A DNA stretch of 64,000 nucleotides from CBDDKS01 sp965230335 (GCA_965230335.1 CBDDKS010000006.1:2418001-2482000), one strand, 5' to 3'; shown: positions 8,870 through 18,200, numbered from the stretch's first letter. Numbers and translations: made by a program. The notes: a model not told the origin generated them from the sequence alone.

Positions 8870-8923
8870 TACTTCGAAGCCTGTTATCAGGTTAACTTTT
8901 ATCAACTTACTGGAGAAATCGTA

Positions 8924-9310
8924 ATGAACAATGATTTAAAAAAATTAACAGCATTAGTAGGTGCCTCTTTAGCTGCTTCACTTGCTGTAACACAAGCCAA
9001 TGCCAATCCATTTGCATTAACCGATATGGATCAGGGTTATGAAATTATGCAAGGTGGTGACAAAGATAAAGAAGGCAAGTGTGGTGAAGGAAAATGTGGC
9101 GAAGGCAAGTGTGGTGAAGACAAGAAAACCAAAAAAGAAGGCAAGTGTGGTGAAGGAAAATGTGGCGAAGGCAAGTGTGGTGAAGACAAGAAAACCAAAA
9201 AAGAAGGCAAGTGCGGTGAAGGAAAATGTGGCGAAGGTAAGTGTGGTGAAGACAAGAAAACCAAAAAAGAAGGTAAGTGCGGTGAAGGTAAATGTGGTGG
9301 CATTGCTTAA
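8924..9310 (+). CDS. hvfA: Hvf/bufferin-type RiPP precursor with 11 EGKCG motifs and Sec signal peptide
   Basis: Precursor of a post-translationally modified, metal-binding periplasmic peptide, 128 residues. A Sec signal peptide (MNNDLKKLTALVGASLAAS, with cleavage likely after AQANA or ANANP) is followed by a short linker. Three copies of a 22-residue unit come next: EGKCG three times, then EDKKTKK. A final pair of EGKCG ends in GIA. This gives 11 EGKCG pentapeptides, and all 11 Cys sit in them. In the characterised Haemophilus HvfA, EGKCG cysteines are converted by the MNIO enzyme to thio-oxazole-type rings that bind copper. The ATG at 8924 has GGAG 9 nt upstream and places the signal peptide correctly; the in-frame start at 8849 would add 25 non-signal residues. 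It is followed by the MNIO and DUF2063 genes. Confidence 0.9.
   Translation: MNNDLKKLTALVGASLAASLAVTQANANPFALTDMDQGYEIMQGGDKDKEGKCGEGKCGEGKCGEDKKTKKEGKCGEGKCGEGKCGEDKKTKKEGKCGEGKCGEGKCGEDKKTKKEGKCGEGKCGGIA
9071..9297 (+). repeat. 66-bp tandem repeat inside the precursor gene
   Basis: Three full units (9071-9136, 9137-9202, 9203-9268) plus a partial fourth. Units 1 and 2 are identical. Unit 3 and the partial copy have only synonymous third-base changes (tgt/tgc, ggc/ggt). The array encodes the EGKCG blocks in phase, so unit gain or loss changes peptide length by 22 residues without a frameshift. Confidence 0.95.
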
Positions 9311-9331
9311 TCATTTATCGATTTAACGCTT

Positions 9332-10198
9332 ATGTTGTCTTATCCAGTTAATGGTAGTGGTCTTGGGCTTCGTCGTGATTTAACGGCGAAGCTTAAGCAT
9401 GTCACGACAGACGATGTCGATTTTTTTGAAGTGGCTCCAGAAAATTGGATAAAAATGGGAGGAAAAATCAAGAAGCAATTAGAGTTTTTCCTTGAGCGTT
9501 TTCCTTTCGTTTTTCACGGATTATCTTTGTCGATAGGTGGACCCTCACCGCTTGATGAATCTTTGGTGCTTTCTGTAAAAAAGGCAATGAAAGACTGGAA
9601 TATTGCTTTTTATACGGATCATCTGAGTTATTGCAGTGATCATGGACATTTATATGACTTAATGCCCATTCCATTTACTGAAGAAGCCGTTGAATATGTA
9701 GCACAACGTATCCGACGTGTACAGGATATTTTAGAAACATCCATTGCTGTAGAAAATGTGTCTTATTATGCGGCACCATCACAGGAAATGACAGAACTGG
9801 AATTTACCAATGCTGTGTTAGAAAGAGCAGATTGTCGACTGTTACTTGATGTTAACAATATTTATGTCAATTCAATTAATCATGGCTATGATGCAGAAGA
9901 ATTTTTAACCGGTTTACCCGGAGAACGTATTGTTTATGGTCATATTGCTGGCCATTTCGATGAAGCAGAGGATCTGAAAGTCGATACACACGGCGCAGAT
10001 GTTAAAGAAGATGTTTGGAATCTTCTCGAAAAAGCTTATGAAAGTTTTGGGGTGTTTCCAACATTATTGGAACGCGATTTTAATTATCCTCCCATTGAAG
10101 ATTTATTGACAGAAGTTTCGCGTATAAGAGCACTTCAAAACAAATGGATGTTGATTCATGAACAACAGGCTTCCCAACGTATATCATCCAATGCCTGA
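9332..10198 (+). CDS. hvfB: MNIO/DUF692 multinuclear iron oxidase modifying the EGKCG precursor
   Basis: Iron-dependent oxidative enzyme of the DUF692 family (MbnB, HvfB and ChrH relatives), 288 residues with a TIM-barrel fold. Expected metal-ligand and active-site residues are visible: His62 (FHGLSLSIGGP), His97 (YTDHLSY), Glu141-Asn142 (VENVSYY), Asp173-Asn175 (LLLDVNNIYVN), His204 and His208 (YGHIAGHF), and Glu247 (LLERDFNYP). It begins 21 nt after the precursor stop and its end overlaps the DUF2063 gene, so all three are co-transcribed. By analogy with Haemophilus HvfB, it acts with its partner on the Cys of EGKCG. The family is firm; the exact chemistry here is inferred. Confidence 0.93.
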   Translation: MLSYPVNGSGLGLRRDLTAKLKHVTTDDVDFFEVAPENWIKMGGKIKKQLEFFLERFPFVFHGLSLSIGGPSPLDESLVLSVKKAMKDWNIAFYTDHLSYCSDHGHLYDLMPIPFTEEAVEYVAQRIRRVQDILETSIAVENVSYYAAPSQEMTELEFTNAVLERADCRLLLDVNNIYVNSINHGYDAEEFLTGLPGERIVYGHIAGHFDEAEDLKVDTHGADVKEDVWNLLEKAYESFGVFPTLLERDFNYPPIEDLLTEVSRIRALQNKWMLIHEQQASQRISSNA

Positions 10199-10973
10199 TC
10201 CAGAATTAAACAATAATTTCCCATTTCAGGATGTGCAAAAAGTATTTTCAGCACATATTCGTAACCCTCAAGTAAATCCTAAACCCCAAGATATCGAAGA
10301 ACGTCGAATGGCGATTTATCGAGACCTTTTTTACAATAATGTGGCAGGATTTATTGAAAATTCTTTTCCTGTCATTTATTCATTATTACCGAAAAAAAAA
10401 TGGCATCGAATGGTTCGGTGTTTTTTTTCTGAGCATACGGCGCACTCACCTTATTTTAGTGATATATCAAAAGAATTTGTTAATTATTTATCTGAATCAA
10501 GTCCAGATATATTAAAGGATTATCCTTTTTTAAAAGAACTGGCACATTATGAATGGGTTGAGTTGGCATTGGCCATTCTTGATGAGAATATTGATGATAT
10601 CCATTGTGATGATTCTAATGATTTTTTATCAGGTATTCCCGTATTATCTCCGTTAGCATGGCCGTTGGTCTATGAGTATGATGTACATCATATATCGGCA
10701 AATTATTGCCCAAAAGATAAATCTGAATTACCTATATTTATTGTGGTTTATCGTGATAGAGAAAATGATGTGGAATTTCTTGAAATTAATGCAATGACTT
10801 TCCGTATGTTACAAATCATTCAAGAGAATTCCAAGTATACAGGACAGGATGTTTTTGAGCAGATCTTAAAAGAGTTACCACAGTTTAATCAAAAGCAAAT
10901 TTTTGATAATGGATTAAATACATTATGGCAGTTAAATCAGCGTGATATTATTTTAGGTACGAAGCGCTCTTGA
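10191..10973 (+). CDS. hvfC: DUF2063-family RiPP recognition/partner protein
   Basis: Partner of the MNIO enzyme that recruits the precursor. It has about 260 residues. The N-terminal DUF2063 domain is recognisable: the run RRMAIYRDLFYNNVAGFIENS, the FPVIYSLLPKKKWHRM segment, then SEHTAHSPYFSDISKEFVNY and LAHYEWVELAL. The C-terminal half (about 140-260) is the usual variable winged-helix-like RRE region. The ATG at 10191 overlaps the end of the MNIO gene by 8 nt. An upstream in-frame ATG at 10158 would add 11 residues and overlap by 41 nt; neither has a strong ribosome-binding site, so the start is uncertain. No DoxX gene follows, unlike many homologous operons. Confidence 0.88.
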   Translation: MPDPELNNNFPFQDVQKVFSAHIRNPQVNPKPQDIEERRMAIYRDLFYNNVAGFIENSFPVIYSLLPKKKWHRMVRCFFSEHTAHSPYFSDISKEFVNYLSESSPDILKDYPFLKELAHYEWVELALAILDENIDDIHCDDSNDFLSGIPVLSPLAWPLVYEYDVHHISANYCPKDKSELPIFIVVYRDRENDVEFLEINAMTFRMLQIIQENSKYTGQDVFEQILKELPQFNQKQIFDNGLNTLWQLNQRDIILGTKRS

Positions 10974-11049
10974 TTTTAAAACGCCATAGTATTTTTTTTA
11001 TGTCAAGCGTATAATTCATTCAATTCAAGATTTAATCTGGTATTTTTTT

Positions 11050-11847
11050 ATGCGAATTGCCCTATTGATCTTCAGCTGTTGTTGTTTATTAGGGTGTGCA
11101 ACAACATCCAATAATCCTGATCCATATGAATCGTTTAATCGTTCAGTTTATTCATTTAATCGTACTTTGGATAAATCTATCGTTAAACCTGTCACCTATG
11201 GTTATAAATACATCACACCTGACCCGGTAGAAAAAGGAGTGAGCAATTTTTTTGATAACTTGGGAGATATCGGAAATTTAATTAATAATATTTTACAGTT
11301 TAAACTGGGCGATGCACTCAGTGATTTGGGACGTTTTATTGTTAATTCAAGTTTAGGAATAGGCGGCTTGTTTGATCCGGCAACAGCCATGGGGCTTGAA
11401 AAGCATAATGAAGATTTTGGGCAAACCCTGGCATCATGGGGTATTGATTCAGGACCCTATATTATGTTGCCTTTCTTTGGTCCTTCAACACTGAGAGATG
11501 TTTCTGGTTTACCGGCTGATAACTATTGGGATCCGGTCAGATATTTGGAAGATAATTCAGCGAGAGCTGGAATGTCAGTGATCAGATTGATTGATACACG
11601 TTCTTCTTTATTGTCTTTGGAAGGACAGCTCAATAATGTCGCTGATGAGTACTTGTTTGTTCGTGATGCTTATTTGCAAAATCGAAGATTTGAAATTTAT
11701 GATGGTAATTTACCTTTAGATGATTTTGATTGTGATCCCGAGTATGAGGATTGCGATGATGAAGAAGAGTTGGATGAAGATGAAGCGTCAGATGATGGGG
11801 TGTTAGATAAAAAAGCAACAGATAAAAAGACGACAGGCTCTAACTAA
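11050..11847 (+). CDS. mlaA: MlaA/VacJ-family outer-membrane lipoprotein with acidic C-terminal tail
   Basis: Outer-membrane component of the Mla system, which removes mislocalised phospholipids from the outer leaflet. It has 265 residues. The lipobox is LLGC (SCCCLLGCATTS). The MlaA signature DPYESFNRSVYSFN follows directly, with later family blocks (PVTYGYKYITPDPVEKGV, FGQTLASWG, GPYIMLPFFGPSTLRD, YLEDNS). The last about 40 residues form a strongly acidic Asp/Glu tail containing two Cys (DCDPEYEDCDDEEELDEDEA), longer than in typical MlaA. It lies 76 bp behind the hvf operon on the same strand and may be read through. The other mla genes are not in this window. Confidence 0.92.
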   Translation: MRIALLIFSCCCLLGCATTSNNPDPYESFNRSVYSFNRTLDKSIVKPVTYGYKYITPDPVEKGVSNFFDNLGDIGNLINNILQFKLGDALSDLGRFIVNSSLGIGGLFDPATAMGLEKHNEDFGQTLASWGIDSGPYIMLPFFGPSTLRDVSGLPADNYWDPVRYLEDNSARAGMSVIRLIDTRSSLLSLEGQLNNVADEYLFVRDAYLQNRRFEIYDGNLPLDDFDCDPEYEDCDDEEELDEDEASDDGVLDKKATDKKTTGSN

Positions 11848-11865
11848 TTTAAATCGCTTTTAAAA

Positions 11866-12942
11866 CTAAATCTTTTTTAAAAGAGCTATCAGCTTTTCAG
11901 TAGACTCAATGGAATGAGCAGGGAAGTTAGCAATTCTTATTTGTGATGCTTTTTTGCGACCATATCCTGAGCCTACAAAAAACAAATGCTGTTCCAGATA
12001 TTCATGGATAGTTTTCGATGCTGTTTGGGTATCCGATACAATCACTGTTTTTGAACGATGTGCTGTATTCTCAATGGGTGAATTGAATAGATCATGTTGA
12101 TGGATAAACTCATATAACAGATTTGCTTTGTAATCCGTTTCTTCACGAATCTTATCCAGCCCCTTATGTAACATGGCTGCACACACTTGACCTAGTAAAT
12201 AAATACCCAAAATATTGGGTGTACAGGGTGTTTGGTAAGACTCTGAACGTTGAATGAGTTCAGGTAATGTATGATGAGCACCTAGGGGGTTCTGCAAACT
12301 TTTTTCCTGGGCTTTGTTGAGACAACGTTCATTAACAAGCCAAACACCTAAACCAGAGGGTAAACCAAAACATTTTTGCACTGAAAAAAAAGCAGAATCA
12401 ATTTTTGTGAAATCAATATGCGGATAAGGTAAAGAAGAAACAACATCAACAGCAATGAGTGCTTCAGGATAATTGTTGTGGAACGTATAGATATAATCGA
12501 AAGGTGTCACAACACCTGTACTGGTTTCGTTATGGGTGAAAGCCAGCAGTTCGACATGTTCATCAATAGGGATGGATGAGCTCTCAAAACCATGAAAAGC
12601 CTCAACTTCATATTTTTGACTGTCAATACGGGATGCTAATCCAAAATCATAAAATTTTTTCGAGAAGGCACCATTAACAAAGTGAAAACTTTTTTGGGAT
12701 ACACAGTTGTTAAATAAACGTTCCCAGCACTCAGTTGCAGAGCTTAAAAACAAAATATGATAATTCGAGGGTAGTTGAATGAGTTCACGTAATTGTTCGC
12801 ATGTATTTTTATAGATATCTTTAAAAGCCTGGCTACGATGTGAAATACTGCCGATATGTGATTCACAGGCAGATCGTAAAAAGGTTTCAACACCTGGATA
12901 GAGTTGTGATGGACCTGGTGTAAAAAAGAGTTTTTGTTGCAT
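11866..12942 (-). CDS. serC: Class V aminotransferase acting as phosphoserine aminotransferase
   Basis: PLP-dependent aminotransferase of the class V family, 358 residues. The N-terminal MQQKLFFTPGPSQLYPGV matches SerC-type proteins (FxxGPsxl). The Schiff-base lysine is Lys190 in SVQKCFGLPSGLG, and Asp166 in VDVVSS contacts the PLP nitrogen. The SHRS block (residues 34-37) is also typical. It is the last gene of a serine operon, 23 nt behind the phosphoglycerate dehydrogenase, which makes conversion of 3-phosphohydroxypyruvate to phosphoserine the natural role. Sequence alone does not exclude an alanine-glyoxylate-type activity. Confidence 0.82.
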   Translation of the reverse strand: MQQKLFFTPGPSQLYPGVETFLRSACESHIGSISHRSQAFKDIYKNTCEQLRELIQLPSNYHILFLSSATECWERLFNNCVSQKSFHFVNGAFSKKFYDFGLASRIDSQKYEVEAFHGFESSSIPIDEHVELLAFTHNETSTGVVTPFDYIYTFHNNYPEALIAVDVVSSLPYPHIDFTKIDSAFFSVQKCFGLPSGLGVWLVNERCLNKAQEKSLQNPLGAHHTLPELIQRSESYQTPCTPNILGIYLLGQVCAAMLHKGLDKIREETDYKANLLYEFIHQHDLFNSPIENTAHRSKTVIVSDTQTASKTIHEYLEQHLFFVGSGYGRKKASQIRIANFPAHSIESTEKLIALLKKI

Positions 12943-12965
12943 ATTGGTTAAACTATAAAAAACAC

Positions 12966-14186
12966 CTAATAAAGTACCCGAAACTTTATTGTATTGGGAA
13001 TGACTTTGAGTTGTTGAATGAGAGCGTCATCATATTGTATATCAACGTCGGAGATGACATAACCAATTTCTTCATTGGTTTTTAAATATTGGCCTAAAAT
13101 ATTGCATTGATGTTCAGCAAGAATACGGTTGATTTCTGCCAGCATGCCGGGAACATTTTTGTGAATATGAATGAGCCGGTGTGCATTATGCAGACTGGGC
13201 AGTTGAATATTTGGAAAGTTGCTACTGCCATAGGTATCTCCAACGCACATGTAATCTAATAGTTTTTGTGGGACATATTCACCAATATGAGCCTGTGCTT
13301 CTAAAGTACTGCCACCAATATGTGGTGTAAGAATGACATTATTTTTGCCGACCAGTGGCGAATGAAAAGGATCTTGATTGGTTTTGGGTTCTTCAGGAAA
13401 AACATCAATACCGGCGCCCAGGAGTTTACCTGAATCAAGGTTCTCTTTTAAAGCCTCAATATCAACAACCATACCGCGACTTAAGTTAAGTAAATAACTG
13501 TGTTGTTGCATTTCTTTAAACTCATCGGCACCAAAGAAATGTTTGTTTTCTGTACGTCCATCGACATGTATAGAGACAATATCGACATGATTTAATAACT
13601 CTTTAAGAGAATGGCATTTTTTGGCATTACCAAGCGCCAGCCTTTCGATAATGTCGTAAAAGTAAACCTTCATTCCCAAAGCTTCTGCAATAACTGATAG
13701 TTGAGAACCAATATTACCGTAACCTATGATACCCAGTTTTTTACCTCTGATTTCATAGCTGTGCTTTGCCGATTTATGCCATTGTGATTGATGCATGGCA
13801 TTGGCTTTATCTGGAATATTGCGCATGAGCATAATGATTTCTGCAATAGCCAGTTCAACAACGGAACGTGTATTGGAATAAGGCGCATTAAAGACAGCAA
13901 TGCCCTGTTTAAGGCAGTGTGTGAGATCAATCTGATTGGTACCAATACAAAAGGCGCCAATGGCTATCAGTTGCTCTGCATTATTCAGTACTTTCGGAGT
14001 AATTTGAGTTTTGGAACGAATGCCTAATAAGTGAATATTTGTAATTTGTTGAGATAATTCTTCTTCATCTAAAGCACCAGATACGATTTTGATATTGAAT
14101 GCCTGTGTTGAAAAAAATTTTTCAGCATTCGGGTGAATATTTTCCAATAACAAAACATTGGTTTTTTGTTGTGTAGGTGTATTCAT
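12966..14186 (-). CDS. serA: D-3-phosphoglycerate dehydrogenase with C-terminal ACT domain
   Basis: First step of serine synthesis: 3-phosphoglycerate to 3-phosphohydroxypyruvate with NAD. It has 406 residues, close to the 410 of the E. coli enzyme (the short form without an ASB domain). The nucleotide-binding motif is GIIGYGNIG. Catalytic residues lie in NLSRGMVVD (Arg), DVFPEEP (Glu) and LTPHIGGSTLEAQ (His). The ACT domain near residues 335-406 (HKNVPGMLAEINRILAEH, LKTNEEIGYVISDVD) binds serine for feedback inhibition in the family. Its ATG overlaps the end of the phosphatase gene by 4 nt (ATGA), implying coupled translation. Confidence 0.95.
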   Translation of the reverse strand: MNTPTQQKTNVLLLENIHPNAEKFFSTQAFNIKIVSGALDEEELSQQITNIHLLGIRSKTQITPKVLNNAEQLIAIGAFCIGTNQIDLTHCLKQGIAVFNAPYSNTRSVVELAIAEIIMLMRNIPDKANAMHQSQWHKSAKHSYEIRGKKLGIIGYGNIGSQLSVIAEALGMKVYFYDIIERLALGNAKKCHSLKELLNHVDIVSIHVDGRTENKHFFGADEFKEMQQHSYLLNLSRGMVVDIEALKENLDSGKLLGAGIDVFPEEPKTNQDPFHSPLVGKNNVILTPHIGGSTLEAQAHIGEYVPQKLLDYMCVGDTYGSSNFPNIQLPSLHNAHRLIHIHKNVPGMLAEINRILAEHQCNILGQYLKTNEEIGYVISDVDIQYDDALIQQLKVIPNTIKFRVLY

Positions 14187-14869
14187 AATTTAAATAATTG
14201 AGTTAAGACCTGGTCAAAATGATTCACAACGAAATCTGCTCTTTCAGTTACTTTATTACGAAATACATTTTCTGTAAAGGCAAAAAAAGCATCGGCTAAA
14301 CCGGCCTGTCGAATTTCATAATCGGTAAAACCATCACCAACAACAAATACAGGATGTGTCAGTTTTAAACTTTTTATCAGAGCAACTTTGCCTTGATTTT
14401 GTGATAAAAGGTTTTTTGTATTAAAACCAATGATATTATTGTGCGTATCATATAAAAAGGTATTGGCATAAACCTGGTTATCGGGAATATTGTATTGATT
14501 AACAACGGGAATAATAAATTCTTTAAAACCGCTGGATACGATCAGTACTTGGTGAGAAAAGCGTTGAAAAAAATCAAGATTTTCTGCGATTGAGACAGAT
14601 ACTTTTTTTTGTAGTTCATGGATTAAATCAGGTAAATGACGTTTATTTGCTGAAAGTAATTTTAAGCGATTGACTAATGATTGCTGAAAGGGAGTATCAC
14701 CATTCATACCTTGTTGAGTATCTTTAATAATGGCGGCAACTTTTTTATTTTTTTCTGGATCATTGCGAAGCGTAATATCCGCTAGAATATCTAATGCTTC
14801 CACTTGAGTGAATGTACTGTCAAAATCAATAATCAACGTGAATTTTTTGTGTAAGGGATAGTTTGTCAT
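14183..14869 (-). CDS. serB: HAD-family phosphoserine phosphatase
   Basis: Last step of serine synthesis: O-phosphoserine to serine. It has 228 residues from the ATG at 14869 (a GTG two codons earlier is possible). HAD motif I is IIDFDSTFTQVEALD (a DxDST form of the usual DxDGT), motif II is VSSGFKEFI, and motif IV is VFVVGDGFTDYEI. It lacks the N-terminal ACT region of E. coli SerB. It is the first gene of the serB-serA-serC unit, overlapping serA by 4 nt. The operon context makes phosphoserine the likely substrate. Confidence 0.88.
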   Translation of the reverse strand: MTNYPLHKKFTLIIDFDSTFTQVEALDILADITLRNDPEKNKKVAAIIKDTQQGMNGDTPFQQSLVNRLKLLSANKRHLPDLIHELQKKVSVSIAENLDFFQRFSHQVLIVSSGFKEFIIPVVNQYNIPDNQVYANTFLYDTHNNIIGFNTKNLLSQNQGKVALIKSLKLTHPVFVVGDGFTDYEIRQAGLADAFFAFTENVFRNKVTERADFVVNHFDQVLTQLFKL

Positions 14870-15235
14870 AGTCACTGGATTCGGTATTAAGTGAATTTAA
14901 GGTGGGGTTGGTGGTAGAGAAAAAGATATTCTCATTATGTAAAAAAGGACAAGTGGAATGATGATGGATTGATGTCAGAACAGCGTGCTTTTAGGTTATT
15001 TTAACATTGGGAGAATCTAAAATAGAATAAATGTTACTTAATATTTCAGTCTATAGAGTTGCTGAATATTTTATAGTATCCTGATATATTCATCAGTATT
15101 AAAGTAAACAATTTCCAGTCACATTCTACGACTAGGGGCTGTTTATCTTTTACAAAATTAACAGGTGTAAACTATAAAAGATAAACAGCCCCTAGTTATT
15201 TATCCCCAATATCATTGAAACATCGGTAAAAAATC
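14870..15235. other. Intergenic region between divergent serB and tricorn-protease genes
   Basis: A 366-bp AT-rich stretch without a supportable ORF. It must carry the two divergent promoters. Its only clear structure is the 22-bp perfect inverted repeat at 15131-15196, annotated separately. Confidence 0.6.
15131..15196. repeat. 66-bp palindromic element with perfect 22-bp arms
   Basis: Arms 15131-15152 and 15175-15196 are exact inverted complements separated by 22 nt. Each arm contains GGGGCTGTTTATCTTTTA or its complement. The end lies 39 bp before the tricorn start codon, within its probable 5' UTR. It resembles a REP/MITE-type palindrome more than a terminator, as there is no T-run at either edge. 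I find no second copy in this window. Confidence 0.7.
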
Positions 15236-18200
15236 ATGAAATACTGTCTTACGTTTTGTATTCTTTTTATTCATTTAAACCTTATAGCCAATACGGGTTA
15301 TTATCGATTCCCCAATGTACATCAGGATACACTGGTGTTTACAGCAGAAGGTGACCTGTGGGTTGCTACGTTAAATGATTTAAAAGCAAAACGTCTGACA
15401 ACACATCCATCAGAAGAAAAGGAGGCGATGATTTCCCCTGATGGTCGTTTTGTTGCGTTTACAGCAACTTATGAAGGTGCAAGAGAAGTTTATATCATGC
15501 CAATACAAGGGGGTGTGGCCCGCAGGATAAGTCATGAAAATAGTCGTGTTCGTTTACAGGGTTGGACACCTGAACAGCAGATTATATATAGTACTGACAA
15601 CTTTATTGGCGCCGGAAATAATTGGGTATTACGTCAAGTGGATCCTGTTTCGTTACAGGTTAAAACATTTCCATTAATGGATGCTGTTGAAGGTTTGACA
15701 GATTCTCAAGGAAATCATTTGTACTTTATTCAATTTGGATTGCAGTTGACCAATGATCATACAAAAATGTATCGTGGAGGAGCGAAAGGTGAATTATGGC
15801 GTTTTTCATTAAAGAATAACCAAGAAGCTACTCGTCTTACTCAAAAGCATATAGGTTCGGTAAAAGAGCCTATGCCATATAAAAACAACATTTATTTTTT
15901 AAGTGATCAAAGTGGTAGTTTTAATATATGGAAAATGGATAAAAGTGGTAACCATCAAGAGCAAGTAACGCATTATAAAGATTTTTCAATCATTTCTGCA
16001 TCCCATGATCAGGGAAAAGTGGTTTACCAATTGGGTGCCGATATTAAACTGCTTGATCTCGATACTGGTAAAAGCCAAGTGTTACCTATAGAGCTTGTAT
16101 CAGATTTTGCTCATTTAAGGAAACGTTGGTTCAATAGTCCTTTGAATTATTTATCATCGGCCCGCCTGGCCCCTAAGGATGATAAATTAGTATTAACCAG
16201 TCGGGGAAGAGTAGCGATTGCATCTACCGATGATTCACGTATGGTTGATATTGCAACACCTTTGGATTCCCGAACACGTTATGCCACTTTAAGTCACGAT
16301 GGAAAATGGATTTATGCACTCAATGATGCCAGTGGCGCAACAGAAATATGGCGATTTGCCGCAGATGGAAGTCGCGATGCAAAGCAGTTGACCTTTGATT
16401 CAGATGCATTTCGTTGGTATTTTTATCCTTCACCAGATGGAAAATGGATAGCGCATGATGATAAAAACGGTGACTTATGGTTACTTAATGTGAAATCAGG
16501 AAAAAATAAAAAAATATTCAGTAAAGGGGCCAGTCGCTCAGGTTTTTCGGATGTTGAATGGTCATTGGATAGTCAAAGAATCGCTTTATCCGTTGATCCT
16601 CAAGGAGCAGATAGAAACCAAATTGTCATCTATGATCTAAAAAAGCAAAAAAGTGTCGTACTAACTGATCCGGCATATCACTCTTATGCACCTACATTTA
16701 GTGAAGACGGTGAATGGCTCTATTTTTTGTCTAACCGATTCTTCCGTTCAAAGCCTGGTTCTCCTTGGGGTGACAGAAATACAGGTGCTTATTTTGAAAG
16801 ACGTACACAAATTTTTGCTTATGCATTGAAAGAGGATATTACATTCCCTTTTCAAAGTAAAAATGAACTCATGCAAGATAAAATATCAGATGATGAGGAA
16901 GATGAAGAAAAGAAAAAGGTTCAACTGGAAAGCATCAATCAACAACTTTGGAAAGTACCGGTTGTTTCAGGTAACTATCGAAACTTGTCAGTAAATAACA
17001 ATTATTTATTTGTTATGGATTATGTCGGAGGAACACAAAGAAAATCAGTCATCAAAAAAATTGAATTGAAACCTACTGCCAAAGTTTCTGTATTTACAGA
17101 AGGTGTCCGATGGTATCAGCTTTCCAACAGTAGAAAAAAAATGTTGGTACAAAAAGATGGCTCTAACAATCAGTTTTATTTGGTTAGTGCCAATAAAGGA
17201 TTTCCTTCAAAGACTAATAATACTCGATTTAAAACCAGTCAATGGAAGATAGCCATTGATCCTAAAAAAGAATGGCAACAAATGTTTCAAGATACCTGGT
17301 ATATGCATAAAGCTTTCTTTTTTGAACCGAATATGAGAGGTGTCGATTGGGAGGTAATACAAAAACGATATTTTCCTTTACTTGATCGTGTGACAGACAG
17401 ATATGAACTCAGCGATTTGTTTGCACAGATGATTTCAGAACTCAATGTGCTGCATTCACAAGTATATAGTAGCGATCACCCTCGAGATGCATCGCAACCT
17501 CAAGTAGCCGCATTAGGTGCGGTTTATCAACAAACCGATAAAGGTATTCTGATACAACATATTTACCAGCATGATCCAGAATTACCCGATAGAATCTCTC
17601 CACTTGCCAGTCCTTATGTCGATGTTAAAGTGGGTGACCGAATTCAATCAATCAATGGTGTTAAAGTAAACTCTATTGCTCATTTACACCAACAGCTTCT
17701 CAATCAAGCAAATAAACAGGTATTACTTGAGTTAAAAAGAAAAAACAAATCATTCAAAGTCATCGTTGAACCCGTCAGTCGACAATATGAAAGACAATTG
17801 CGATATTTGGATTGGGTCAATAGCCGAAAAGCCTTTGTTAAACAGTCACAATCCAATATTGGTTATTTACATTTAAATGCTATGGTTGGAGGAAATATGG
17901 CAACATTTGTCAGGGATTTTTATGCACAATATCATATGGATGGTTTAATTATTGATGTAAGACGAAATCGTGGCGGGAGTATTGACAGTTGGCTTATAGA
18001 AAAATTATTACGCAAAGCCTGGTCATTTTGGAAACCACCGATTGGAAAAGGCTATACCAATATGCAACAAACCTTTAGAGGACATCTGGTTGTTTTAACG
18101 GATGAGATGACTTACTCTAATGGAGAAACCTTTGCTGCAGCAGTGAAAGCATTAAAACTGGGTACTGTGATTGGTAAAAAAACAGCGGGTGCTGGCGTTT

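Larger units (their letters stand above)
8358..8923. other. Long intergenic region between divergent cyclase and hvf operon
   Basis: This 566-bp AT-rich stretch holds no convincing gene. It contains a perfect 15-bp inverted repeat at 8505-8536, treated separately, and the probable ECF-type hvf promoter at 8842-8869. The remainder (about 8540-8840) shows no repeats or ORF that I can support. Confidence 0.6.

Noticed and set aside
8849..8923. Upstream in-frame start for the hvf precursor.
   Set aside because: It would put 25 residues before a normal signal peptide and begin inside or upstream of the predicted promoter; the ATG at 8924 has a GGAG ribosome-binding site.
9071..9297. Regular repeats that could be mistaken for a CRISPR array.
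   Set aside because: Units are contiguous with no unique spacers and are translated in phase as EGKCG blocks; no cas genes are present.
9037..9326. Three further long ORFs across the EGKCG repeat (one on the + strand, two on the - strand).
   Set aside because: They are frame shadows of the 66-bp tandem array: a repeat whose unit is a multiple of three keeps all frames open. Only the frame with a signal peptide and the MNIO neighbours is credible.
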